From contig CAMDRP010000003.1 of NCBI GenBank assembly GCA_945906965.1, positions 1-64,000 on the forward strand: a stretch of 64,000 nt of DNA. The letters are read 5' to 3'. Below the pieces are notes generated by a model. It ran no database searches and was not told the DNA's origin. It saw only the letters and a list, made by a program, of their open reading frames with translations. Shown piece after piece: positions 8,778-17,229 of this stretch. The stretch's first letter is position 1. Every line of letters begins with the position of its first letter. The position numbers and the translations under genes are program-made. This DNA comes from Opitutus sp. GAS368. GTDB lineage: Bacteria > Verrucomicrobiota > Verrucomicrobiia > Opitutales > Opitutaceae.

Positions 8778-9779
8778 TCAGCGCGGCGCTTTCTTGCCGG
8801 TGAGCAGAGCGTTGGGATTACGTTCGAGGAAATCGGCGAGGCGTTGCACGGCATCGGCGGCTTCGGAGAGTTTACCGAAAGCCTCGCCGGCGCCTTCGCC
8901 CAGGCCTTGTTGCGCGTTAATGAAACTGCGCAGCGTGAGCGCGGTGGCGTTAAAATTCTGTAGCGTCTCCTGCGCCTTGCCGAGGGTGGCGTGGACATCC
9001 GCGCCGGCCGTCGCCACTTGGCCATCGAGCTTCGCCAAGGTCGTGCGCAGATCGACCAACGTGGCATTGAGATTCACGAACGCTTCCTTCAGCTCGGGCG
9101 AACTCGCAAGCGTTTCGACCGCCGCGCCGGTGCGTTGCCACTGCGCGCTTACGCCTTTCAGATCTAGGCCGTCGACTTGGCGGCGGGTGGTCGCGAGTAA
9201 GGTTTTCAGCTCCACGGAGAGTCCGTCGAAATCGATCTTTCGCACCTTGGAGAGAATCTCGCTCGCGCTGGCCTGAAACTCCGATATCGCCGAAGGCACC
9301 GCTGGTACGACGACGTATTTTAATTCCGTCGTGCGGGTATCAGCCGGGAATTCCTTGGGGTTCAAAAAATCTAGCTCCACGAATAACATGCCCGTCGCGA
9401 GCCCCAACACGCCGAGTTGGGCGCGTAGGCCGTGGTCGATCAGCGTCTGTAATTCGCCGCGCTCCGCGACGTTGATCAACGCGCCCTGACTGTCGGTGAG
9501 GGTGTTGCGGCTAAATTCACACGTCACAACCACGACCGAGTGGTTTTTGCGTTCGTCGTAACGGACCGTGAGATCGGCCACACGGCCGACGCGCACGCCA
9601 CGCAACTTCACCGGCGAACCGAGATCAAGCCCGTGGATCGACTCGTCAAAATACACTACAAAGCGCTGCGGCTTGGAGAAAAAGTTCACGCCGCCAAACG
9701 CCAGCAACACGACAATACCGAGCGCAAACGCTCCCAGCGCAAAGGCTCCGACGATGGCAGGACTGACCTTGGTTTTCAC
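8778..9779 (-). CDS. mlaD: MlaD-family MCE domain protein
   Basis: 333 residues with a GTG start at 9779 (no in-frame ATG nearby). One N-terminal membrane helix (residues ~8-32) is followed by the MCE domain: VVYFDESIHGLDLGSPVKLR and GVRVGRV, then a long helical C-terminal half containing repeated QXXLXXL-type patterns that form the MCE channel. It binds lipid in the periplasm and sits on the MlaE/MlaF complex. Third gene of the operon, about 100 bases behind the ATPase gene. Confidence 0.88.
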   Translation of the reverse strand: MKTKVSPAIVGAFALGAFALGIVVLLAFGGVNFFSKPQRFVVYFDESIHGLDLGSPVKLRGVRVGRVADLTVRYDERKNHSVVVVTCEFSRNTLTDSQGALINVAERGELQTLIDHGLRAQLGVLGLATGMLFVELDFLNPKEFPADTRTTELKYVVVPAVPSAISEFQASASEILSKVRKIDFDGLSVELKTLLATTRRQVDGLDLKGVSAQWQRTGAAVETLASSPELKEAFVNLNATLVDLRTTLAKLDGQVATAGADVHATLGKAQETLQNFNATALTLRSFINAQQGLGEGAGEAFGKLSEAADAVQRLADFLERNPNALLTGKKAPR

Positions 9780-9880
9780 GTGAATGAGAGAAGAAGCAAA
9801 ATTAGGTTAAAAGGACAGCCGGAAGCAACGACGGGGACAAACGTCACGCAACGCGCATGCGAGCGACGGAGTTGGGCGCT

Positions 9881-10675
9881 TCATGAAATCGGTACCTTGC
9901 CCGTGCCGCGCGTCAGAAATTCCTTCACGCGGGGATCCTCGCTCGTCGTCGCGAGCGTCCGCGGCGCGCCTTCGGCGATAATACCCTGCGCCTGCTTTTC
10001 GAGCATAATGACCCGATCGGCGATATCGTAGATCGAGGCCAATTCGTGCGAAACCACCACGATCGTGGTGCCAAACATCGCCCGGATTTCCACGATCAAC
10101 TCGTCGAGCTTGCGCGAAGTCACCGGGTCGAGCCCAGCGGAAGGTTCGTCGAAAAATAAAATCTCTGGATCTAGCGCCAAAGCCCGCGCCAAACCTGCGC
10201 GCTTTTTCATACCGCCCGAAATCTCCGCGGGATAGTAATCTTCGTAACCGCCCAACCCCACTTGCCCGAGTTTGAGCGCGGATAATTCCTCGATCTCGCG
10301 CCGCGTGAGCGAGGTATATTCCTCGAGCGGCAACGCCACGTTTTGACGCAAAGTTAGCGAAGTCCAAAGGGCGCCGCCTTGAAAGAGCATGCCGAAATGC
10401 CGCAACTGCGCCCGACGCGTTCCTGCATCGGCTTCCGAAAATGGCGCGCCGAGAAACCGAACGCTTCCGCCGGTCGGTGGATTCAAACCCACGAGATGCC
10501 GCAGCAACGTGCTCTTGCCGCAACCCGACCCGCCTACGATGAAAAAAATCTCTCCGCGGGCGACGTTGAACGTCACATCCCGCAAAATCGTCTGCTCGCC
10601 GTAGCCACAGACCAAGCCGGCCACTTCGATCGCCGGGCCGCCGTTGTGAGTGTGATTCCGGTTCAGCGCGCTCAT
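9881..10675 (-). CDS. mlaF: Lipid-transport ABC ATPase (MlaF family)
   Basis: 264 residues. Walker A GGSGCGKST near residue 45, Q-loop MLFQGGALW, ABC signature ISGGMKKR near 150, Walker B ILFFDEPSAGLDP and switch histidine in VVSHEL. This is the set of motifs of MlaF-type ATPases (SGGM signature). Its start codon overlaps the stop of the upstream permease gene (ATGA at 10672-10675), so the two are translationally coupled. It powers lipid movement by the MlaE permease in the inner membrane. Confidence 0.92.
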   Translation of the reverse strand: MSALNRNHTHNGGPAIEVAGLVCGYGEQTILRDVTFNVARGEIFFIVGGSGCGKSTLLRHLVGLNPPTGGSVRFLGAPFSEADAGTRRAQLRHFGMLFQGGALWTSLTLRQNVALPLEEYTSLTRREIEELSALKLGQVGLGGYEDYYPAEISGGMKKRAGLARALALDPEILFFDEPSAGLDPVTSRKLDELIVEIRAMFGTTIVVVSHELASIYDIADRVIMLEKQAQGIIAEGAPRTLATTSEDPRVKEFLTRGTGKVPIS

Positions 10676-11799
10676 AGCCCGAGAATGTTAAATGCCACCG
10701 CGAAAAACGCGTCGGATACGATGATCAGCAAAATCGCCGTCACCACCGCTGAAGTCGCCGCCCGCCCCACTCCAGCCGCGCTGCGGTCCGCCTGCAAACC
10801 GCGCAAACAACCCGCCAAGCCGATTAACAAGCCAAACGTGAGCGCCTTAAATAACCCCGTGTTCACATCCGAAAGATCGATGATGCTCTGCGTCTCGATC
10901 CAGTACGCCGACGGCGGAATCTGAAGCACCCCGAGCGCCACCATCATGCCGCCCAAGATACCGACGCAGTTAGCGTAAAGCGCCAGTAGCGGCATCATCA
11001 ATCCGAGGGCCACGATTCGGGGCAGCACCAAAAAATCTACCGGCGAAATTCCCAGCGCCACGAGCGCGTCGATTTCTTCATTGGCCTTCATATTGCCGAG
11101 CGTCGCCGCAAACGCCGCGCCCGTGCGCCCCGCCAACACGATCGCCGCCATCATCGGCCCCATCTCGCGCACGACCGACAGGCCCACCAAATCCGCTACA
11201 TAAATATCCGCGCCAAACTGCCGTAGCTGCACCGCCGCCTGATACGCCATGATCAGCCCGACCAGAAAACTGATTAGGCTCACGATGGGCAACGCCATCG
11301 CGCCGCATTGCTGCATCTCGTCGACGCAGTCCCGCCAGCGAAATTTATGCGGTAACCGCACCAGCCGCCACGCGCTGATCACGCACTCGCCCACAAACGC
11401 GATGATCTCGCGCACTTTTTTCCACGCGTCCTGCGTCGCCAGCCCGACGCTCGTTAAAAAATTCTCCGAGCGGTCAAACGGCACGCTCGTCTCATGCGAA
11501 GCGACCAACTGCCCGAGCAAGGTTCGCACCCTCGCTGGCACCGCCTCGAGATCGCAATGCGCCCCGTGCGCCCGACACCACTGTTGCACTTCAAATAGAA
11601 ACAGCAGCAGCGACGAATCCCAGCGCTCCACCGCATCCATCACGACTGTGACGTGGTTCGATTTCTCCCCGCACGCGCACTCCGCCCAGCGCGGGGGCGC
11701 GGCGGTGATGCGCCAAACGCCAGCCAGAATCACCGTACAACCCTCCGCGCCCGGTTGGACGGTCACACGGGCCTGCGGTTGATCGGCGTTATCAGACAT
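10672..11799 (-). CDS. mlaE: MlaE-family permease with N-terminal STAS-like domain
   Basis: 375 residues from the ATG at 11799 (MSDNADQPQARV). Residues ~1-110 are soluble and look like a STAS/anti-sigma-antagonist fold (VTVVMDAVERWDSSLLLFLF); the remaining ~260 are the MlaE permease with about five membrane helices, the amphipathic entry VSLISFLVGLIMAYQA and the family core EMGPMMAAIVLAGRTGAAFAA. Fusion of a STAS domain to MlaE is known in several phyla and replaces the separate MlaB subunit of E. coli. First gene of the operon. Confidence 0.9.
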   Translation of the reverse strand: MSDNADQPQARVTVQPGAEGCTVILAGVWRITAAPPRWAECACGEKSNHVTVVMDAVERWDSSLLLFLFEVQQWCRAHGAHCDLEAVPARVRTLLGQLVASHETSVPFDRSENFLTSVGLATQDAWKKVREIIAFVGECVISAWRLVRLPHKFRWRDCVDEMQQCGAMALPIVSLISFLVGLIMAYQAAVQLRQFGADIYVADLVGLSVVREMGPMMAAIVLAGRTGAAFAATLGNMKANEEIDALVALGISPVDFLVLPRIVALGLMMPLLALYANCVGILGGMMVALGVLQIPPSAYWIETQSIIDLSDVNTGLFKALTFGLLIGLAGCLRGLQADRSAAGVGRAATSAVVTAILLIIVSDAFFAVAFNILGL

Positions 11800-11887
11800 G
11801 GACTCGGTTGTAGCGGTATCCGCCCAAAACCAAACCCTAAAAAATTTCCGTGCCTCCGCCCCACTCCCGCCGCCACTCTTTCCGCTC

Positions 11888-12529
11888 ATGCAGTTTCGCA
11901 CCTTTCTCTTCGACCTCGACGGCACGCTGATCGACCACTTCACCGCCATTCATCGCTGCTACGCGCACACCCTGCCGCAACTCGGCCTACCCGAGCCCAC
12001 GCTCGCCCAGGTACGCGACGCCGTCGGCGGCGGCCTCGAAAACGCTCTGCTCAAGTTCATCCGCCCCGACCAAGTCCCCGCCGCCGTGAAAATCTACCGC
12101 GCCTACTGGGATCGCACGATGCTCGACGACGTCCTCGCCCTCCCCGGCGCCCTCACGCTCCTGCGCGCCCTGCACGCGCGCGGCCTTACCGTGGCGATTT
12201 TTACGAACAAACACGCCCCGTCCTCCCGCCTCATCGCCGACCACCTCGGTTTCACTCCCTTCCTCGCCAATAATTTCGGCGCCCAAGACACCCCGTGGCT
12301 CAAGCCCGACCCGGCCTTCACCGCGCACGTCCTCACCACGCTTCACGCCGAAGCCGCTACGACGCTAATGATCGGCGATTCCCCGTTCGACGTCCAAGCC
12401 GCCCTCAATGCCGGCTTCCCTTGCTGGGCCGTCACCACCGGCACCCACCACGCCGCGGAACTTCATGCCGCCGGCGCCACGCGCGTTTTTGCCAACCTCG
12501 CCGAAATCCAAGCCGCCCTCAGCGACTGA
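11888..12529 (+). CDS. HAD-superfamily hydrolase (phosphoglycolate phosphatase-like)
   Basis: 213 residues from the ATG at 11888 (MQFRTFLFDLDGTLID). The HAD motif I nucleophile pair is in DLDGT at residues 9-13, motif II threonine in IFTNKH near residue 100, and motif III/IV in LMIGDSPFDVQAA near 165. A cap domain of subclass IA lies after motif I. Phosphoglycolate phosphatase is the most common role for such proteins, but the substrate is not fixed by sequence. Its last 11 bases overlap the end of the convergent DUF2721 gene. Confidence 0.8.
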   Translation: MQFRTFLFDLDGTLIDHFTAIHRCYAHTLPQLGLPEPTLAQVRDAVGGGLENALLKFIRPDQVPAAVKIYRAYWDRTMLDDVLALPGALTLLRALHARGLTVAIFTNKHAPSSRLIADHLGFTPFLANNFGAQDTPWLKPDPAFTAHVLTTLHAEAATTLMIGDSPFDVQAALNAGFPCWAVTTGTHHAAELHAAGATRVFANLAEIQAALSD

Positions 12530-12986
12530 GCCCGCGCACCCGCACGACTTCCAGTTTCAAGGCCCGCAGCGAGACTACGATGTCGCGCAGAAACGCCGTC
12601 AACGCCGCGATCAAGCAAGCGATACTCGCCAGAAAAATTACCACCATCTCGACGGCAAATTCACGCTCCAGCACCGCGTCCACGAAAATAATCATCACGA
12701 GCACGCACGCCAGCAGCATGCTTAAGCCGGCAAACATCACCGCGCGTTGCACGAGCCGCGCCCGCCGCCACAAGATATCCAGCTGATGCTCCAAGTGCTC
12801 GCGTTCCTCGCTTTCTTGCGAAGCCGCCTGCCGCACTTGCCCCGCCAAAATCCGCGTGCGGTCCACCACGCGCGCCATGCGATTGGTCAACGTGATCATC
12901 AACCCACCCACGCCGCTCAATAAAATCACCGGCGTGATCGCCAACTGAATCACCGGCAAAAACGAGCTGGGTACGATCGTATTCAT
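12519..12986 (-). CDS. DUF2721 membrane protein
   Basis: 155 residues. Starts with a hydrophobic helix containing the family stretch QLAITPVILLSGVGGLMITLTNRMARVVDRTR, then a charged coiled segment and two more membrane helices. DUF2721 proteins are small inner-membrane proteins of unknown function, common in Verrucomicrobia and Proteobacteria. It is convergent with the HAD gene and divergent from the RecD2 gene. Confidence 0.8.
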   Translation of the reverse strand: MNTIVPSSFLPVIQLAITPVILLSGVGGLMITLTNRMARVVDRTRILAGQVRQAASQESEEREHLEHQLDILWRRARLVQRAVMFAGLSMLLACVLVMIIFVDAVLEREFAVEMVVIFLASIACLIAALTAFLRDIVVSLRALKLEVVRVRGLSR

Positions 12987-13029
12987 CTGCCCAACCTGAG
13001 CCGCTCTCCCGCCGCCCGCAATCCTCGGT

Positions 13030-15381
13030 TTGCCACGCCACGATTTCCCGCTTCACCTTTCCTCGCCCGTGCCACCGCCCGCCGCCCATTCCACGCTCAC
13101 CGGCGTCCTCGAACGCATCATTTTCCACAACGAGGAAAATCATTACACGATCGCGGAATTTCGACCCGACACCCGTCCCACGGCCTTAAAAACGCCTGCC
13201 TCCTCCGAGGAGAAAATCGAAAAAGTCACCATCGTCGGCGCCCTCCCCAGCGTCGAATGCGGCGAGACGCTCCACCTCACCGGCGAGTGGACCCAACACT
13301 CCCAACACGGCGCCCAGTTCAAAATCGCCGCCTTCAAGAGTGAACTCCCCGCCAGCGTCTACGGCATCCGCAAATACCTCGGCAGCGGTCTCGTCCCCGG
13401 CATCGGTAAAGCCTACGCCAATAAAATCGTCGACGCCCTCGGCACCGATACGTTCCGCGTCCTCTCCGAAGAATCCGGCAAACTCCGCGATGTCCCCGGC
13501 ATCGGCCCGAAACGCGCCACCGCCATCAAGGCCGCCTGGGACGCCAAACGCACCGAGCGTGAACTCTACATTTTCCTCCAGACCTACGGCGTCACGCCCA
13601 GCCAATGCGTGAAACTCGTCGAGCGCTACGGCGCCCAAGCTAAACCCATTCTCCTCGAGCAACCCTACCGCGTCGCCCGCGAGATCGACGGCATCGGTTT
13701 CAAAACCGCCGACCGCATCGCCATCAACCTCGGCTTCGCCAACGACGCCCCGCCCCGCCTCGACGCCGGCCTGATTTACGCTTTGGAGACGCTCCAAGAC
13801 GAAGGCCACACCGCCTACCGCGAAGCCGATCTCCAAGACTACGCCGCGACGATGCTCGAAACGAGCGGCGACCACATCACCGCCCGCATCGACGCCCTCG
13901 TCCAAGCCAAAGCTCTCTCGCGTCATCAACCCGCCGGAGTGGAAAACCCACTCCCGGGCTCCGCGTTGATCCAGCTCCTGCACCACGACCGCGCCGAACA
14001 AAAAATCGCCGAGGTCGTCGCCCGCCTCGCCCGCACCGGCAGCGGCCTGCCCGCGATCAAAGCCGATGCCGCCGTCACGTGGGCCGAAGCCAAAGCCGGC
14101 TTCGCCTTCCACGAGCTCCAACGCACCGCCGTCAAAAACGCCCTCACCCACAAGTTCACCATCCTAACCGGCGGACCTGGAACGGGTAAGACGACCATTT
14201 TGCGCGCCCTCGTCGAAATTCTAAAAGCCAAAAAGGTCCGCGTCCACCTCGCCGCTCCCACCGGTCGCGCCGCGCAACGTCTCGCGCAGACCACCGGCGG
14301 CTTCGCGACCACGATCCACCGGCTCCTCAAATACGACCCCGCCGGCGGCGGCTTCGTCGCCAACGAATCCGCGCCTCTCGCCACCGATTTCCTCATCGTC
14401 GACGAGGCCTCAATGCTCGACAACCGGCTCGCCTCCGCGCTTCTCCAGGCCGTCCCGTCGCGCGCGCATCTGCTCCTCGTCGGCGACACCGATCAGCTCC
14501 CAAGCGTCGGCGCCGGCAACGTCCTCAAAGACCTCATCGCCGTCGCCACCGCCGAGTCCTCGCCCCACGCGCCGGCCGTCACGCGGCTCGCCGTCATCTA
14601 CCGCCAACAAGGTCAGAGCCAGATCGTCACCACCGCCCACGCCATCAACGCCGGCGACCCATCACTGCCACCCGCCGTCAACGAAGTCTCCGCCACCCAA
14701 GTCTGGGCCGACCTCACGTTCATCGTGGCCACCGACGCCGAGGATTGCGTTCGCAAAACTCTCGAACTCCTCACCACGTTCATCCCGCAAAAATTAAAAT
14801 GGCCGCACCCGATCCGCGACGTGCAGGTCCTCGCGCCGATGCACAAAGGCGTCGCCGGCGTCGGCAATTTCAACGTCCAACTCCAAGCCGCGCTCAACCC
14901 CGCACCGCGCGGCGCCAAAGCCCTGCGCACACCCACCGGCGAATTCCGCGCGGGCGACAAACTCATCCAGCTGCGCAACAACTACGACAAAAACCTCTTT
15001 AACGGTGACATCGGTGTCATCACCGCGATCGACGCCGAGGCCGGCACGTTCACCGCGGATTTCGACGGCGACGTCCACACCTTTGAGCGCGGCGAGTTCA
15101 ACGATCTCGCCCTCGCCTACACGGTGAGCATCCACAAATCCCAAGGCTCCGAATATCCCGTCGTGATCGTGCCGCTACTGAAGGCTCATTTCATGATGCT
15201 GCAGCGCAATCTGATTTACACCGCGATCACGCGCGGGCGGAAAAAAGTCTTCATCATCGGCGAACCCGCCGCCTACGCCATGGCCGTGCGCAACGCCGAA
15301 TCCAAAACGCGCACGACCCATCTCCGCGAAAAAATCACGGCCACGCCCGCTCCGGCTTCCGCCCCAGCCCGAGCGCCTTAA
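13030..15381 (+). CDS. recD2: RecD2-type ATP-dependent DNA helicase
   Basis: 783 residues from the ATG at 13030; a GTG at 13069 would remove 13 poorly conserved residues and is a possible alternative. N-terminal OB-like segment (GVLERIIFHNEENHYTIAEF), then helix-hairpin-helix repeats (GSGLVPGIGKAYA, DVPGIGPKRA, EIDGIGFKTADRIA), and the helicase core: Walker A TGGPGTGKTT near residue 379, DEASMLD, GDTDQLPSVGAG, and C-terminal SIHKSQGSEYP motif VI region. RecD2 proteins unwind DNA 5' to 3' and act outside RecBCD in genome maintenance. It stands alone between two small transcription units. Confidence 0.93.
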   Translation: MPRHDFPLHLSSPVPPPAAHSTLTGVLERIIFHNEENHYTIAEFRPDTRPTALKTPASSEEKIEKVTIVGALPSVECGETLHLTGEWTQHSQHGAQFKIAAFKSELPASVYGIRKYLGSGLVPGIGKAYANKIVDALGTDTFRVLSEESGKLRDVPGIGPKRATAIKAAWDAKRTERELYIFLQTYGVTPSQCVKLVERYGAQAKPILLEQPYRVAREIDGIGFKTADRIAINLGFANDAPPRLDAGLIYALETLQDEGHTAYREADLQDYAATMLETSGDHITARIDALVQAKALSRHQPAGVENPLPGSALIQLLHHDRAEQKIAEVVARLARTGSGLPAIKADAAVTWAEAKAGFAFHELQRTAVKNALTHKFTILTGGPGTGKTTILRALVEILKAKKVRVHLAAPTGRAAQRLAQTTGGFATTIHRLLKYDPAGGGFVANESAPLATDFLIVDEASMLDNRLASALLQAVPSRAHLLLVGDTDQLPSVGAGNVLKDLIAVATAESSPHAPAVTRLAVIYRQQGQSQIVTTAHAINAGDPSLPPAVNEVSATQVWADLTFIVATDAEDCVRKTLELLTTFIPQKLKWPHPIRDVQVLAPMHKGVAGVGNFNVQLQAALNPAPRGAKALRTPTGEFRAGDKLIQLRNNYDKNLFNGDIGVITAIDAEAGTFTADFDGDVHTFERGEFNDLALAYTVSIHKSQGSEYPVVIVPLLKAHFMMLQRNLIYTAITRGRKKVFIIGEPAAYAMAVRNAESKTRTTHLREKITATPAPASAPARAP

Positions 15382-15402
15382 TCGTTAACCTTATACGTGC
15401 CC

Positions 15403-16941
15403 ATGCTCCGCTCGATTTTTTGCCGCAATCTCACGCTCGGTGCCACCGCTTTTTTTCTCGTGCTCGCTCGCCTCGTAGCTGCACCGGTATTTTCCGAGCT
15501 CTGGGGCGAAGCCGGCGAAAAATGGTCCGCCACGAGCCGCCTCCCCGATTTTTCCTACGCCGGTTACCATCGCGGCGAACAACCGATCCCAGAATTGCCG
15601 CGCGCGACCAACGTCCATGATTTCGGCGCGCGCGGCGACGGCATGACCGACGACACTCGCGCTCTCCAAGCCGCGATCGATGCCACCTCAGCGGGCGCCG
15701 TTTATCTGCCGCCGGGGCGTTACCTCGTCTCCGATTATATCCGCCTCACGCGCAGCGGCGTCGTCCTCAGGGGTGCAGGGCGCGAGCAAAGCGTTCTCTG
15801 GTTCCCGCGCGGGCTCGACGTCGTCCATCCGCGCAAAGGCAAAACTAGCACCGGTTCGCCCGCGAGCGGTTACTCCTTCGACGGCGCGTTTGTCTCCATC
15901 CGAGGTGATTATCAGGCCAAATCGCTCGCGCAGATCACGGCCGTCTCCCGCCGCGGCGACCACAGCGTCGAGACCGACCAGGTCAGCGGCCTGAGCGTGG
16001 GGCAACTCGTCCTCATCGTCGTGCGCGAGACGCCCGACCAAAGTCTCAAAACCTATCTCTACAACAACGACCCCGGCGACATCGCCAAGGGCAAGCCCCT
16101 CGACACCAAAATGCTCGTGCGCATCACCGCGATTACCGGCGCGCGCGTGACGTTTGACCGCCCGCTACGTTTCGAGACGCGTGCGGCGTGGCGGCCGGAG
16201 TTGCGCGCGTTTAATCCCACCGTCACCGAGGCCGGCATCGAGCACTTGGGCTTCGCCTTCCCCGGTACGAAATACCGCGGTCACTTCAAGGAAGACGGTC
16301 ACAACGCCATCGAGCTTCGCAACGTTTACAACTGCTGGGTCCGCGACGTCGCCATCCACAACGGCGATCTCGGCGTCAACGTTGTCGCCTGCCACAACAC
16401 CCTCGACGGCGTTCTCCTCACCGCCGACACCGCGCGCGACACGGTCGAGGCCGGCGTCCCCGATTGCACCGGCCACCACGCCATTCAGGTCAAAAACGCC
16501 GAGGATAATCTCATCACCAACTTCGAAGTCCGCGCTCCCTACGTCCACGATCTTACGGTCGAACACGCCTCCGGCAATGTCTTCGCTCAAGGCCGCGGCC
16601 TCGATCTTGATTTTGATCACCATAAAGATACGCCGTACGAAAATCTTTTCACCGACATCGACTGCGGGCGCGGCACGCGCATCTGGCGTTGCGGCGGCGG
16701 TGCCAGCCTCGGCCGCCAGAGCGCCGGCTGGGCCACGTTTTGGAATATCCGCGCCACGCGCCTGATTGAGCCCGCCCCGAAAACGTGGGGCCCCGGCACC
16801 ATGAATTTCATCGGCTTGCGCACCAAGTTTCCCAGCAAGCTCGATGGCTCCGGCCCGTGGTTTGAAGCGATCTCGCCCAAAGACCTCTCGCCCGCCAACC
16901 TCCACGCCGCTCAATTCGCCCGGCGTCTCGCCCAACCCTAA
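15403..16941 (+). CDS. Secreted pectate-lyase-superfamily (right-handed beta-helix) protein
   Basis: 512 residues from the ATG at 15403; a GTG two codons upstream is also open. A signal peptide covers about 28 residues (basic start, hydrophobic core, LVAAPVF). After it the Pectate_lyase_3 signature NVHDFGARGDGMTDDTRALQ appears, then GAVYLPPGRYLVSD and GVVLRGAGREQSVL, the usual opening of a beta-helix that cuts or binds polysaccharide. Many Asn/His-containing rungs follow. Substrate is unknown; pectin, glucan and other uronic polymers are all possible in this superfamily. It is a single gene just behind recD2 (21 bases), so it may be cotranscribed by read-through. Confidence 0.75.
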   Translation: MLRSIFCRNLTLGATAFFLVLARLVAAPVFSELWGEAGEKWSATSRLPDFSYAGYHRGEQPIPELPRATNVHDFGARGDGMTDDTRALQAAIDATSAGAVYLPPGRYLVSDYIRLTRSGVVLRGAGREQSVLWFPRGLDVVHPRKGKTSTGSPASGYSFDGAFVSIRGDYQAKSLAQITAVSRRGDHSVETDQVSGLSVGQLVLIVVRETPDQSLKTYLYNNDPGDIAKGKPLDTKMLVRITAITGARVTFDRPLRFETRAAWRPELRAFNPTVTEAGIEHLGFAFPGTKYRGHFKEDGHNAIELRNVYNCWVRDVAIHNGDLGVNVVACHNTLDGVLLTADTARDTVEAGVPDCTGHHAIQVKNAEDNLITNFEVRAPYVHDLTVEHASGNVFAQGRGLDLDFDHHKDTPYENLFTDIDCGRGTRIWRCGGGASLGRQSAGWATFWNIRATRLIEPAPKTWGPGTMNFIGLRTKFPSKLDGSGPWFEAISPKDLSPANLHAAQFARRLAQP

Positions 16942-16955
16942 CCCTAGCCGCCGCC

Positions 16956-17150
16956 ATGTGCCTCGAATGTCTCGAACGCTTCGGCGTACCGCTCGATCCC
17001 GCGCACCACGCCGCGCTCAAGCGCCGCCCCAATCGCCATGTCCGCCGCGTGAAAAAAGTCACTCTATCCGCGGCCACTGCAACCTCCGCGCCTACTGCAA
17101 CACCCAAGACTAAAACCACTCAGCCCGCCCGCCCTACTTTTCGGCGCTAA
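16956..17150 (+). CDS. Possible small protein, 64 aa, with N-terminal CxxC
   Basis: The frame opens with MCLECLERFGVPLDP and ends in a Thr/Pro/Lys-rich tail. The first half uses the same GC-rich third codon positions as flanking genes, which favours a real gene; the second half does not. No recognisable family and no ribosome binding site. The gap it lies in (16942-17229) shows no other feature apart from this frame. Confidence 0.3.
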   Translation: MCLECLERFGVPLDPAHHAALKRRPNRHVRRVKKVTLSAATATSAPTATPKTKTTQPARPTFRR

Positions 17151-17229
17151 CGACTTGGCGAAACGCCAACTCGCGCTACAATTTACCCTTAAAAACATCC
17201 CTACCCCCTCTTCATTCCCTATCTTTTAT

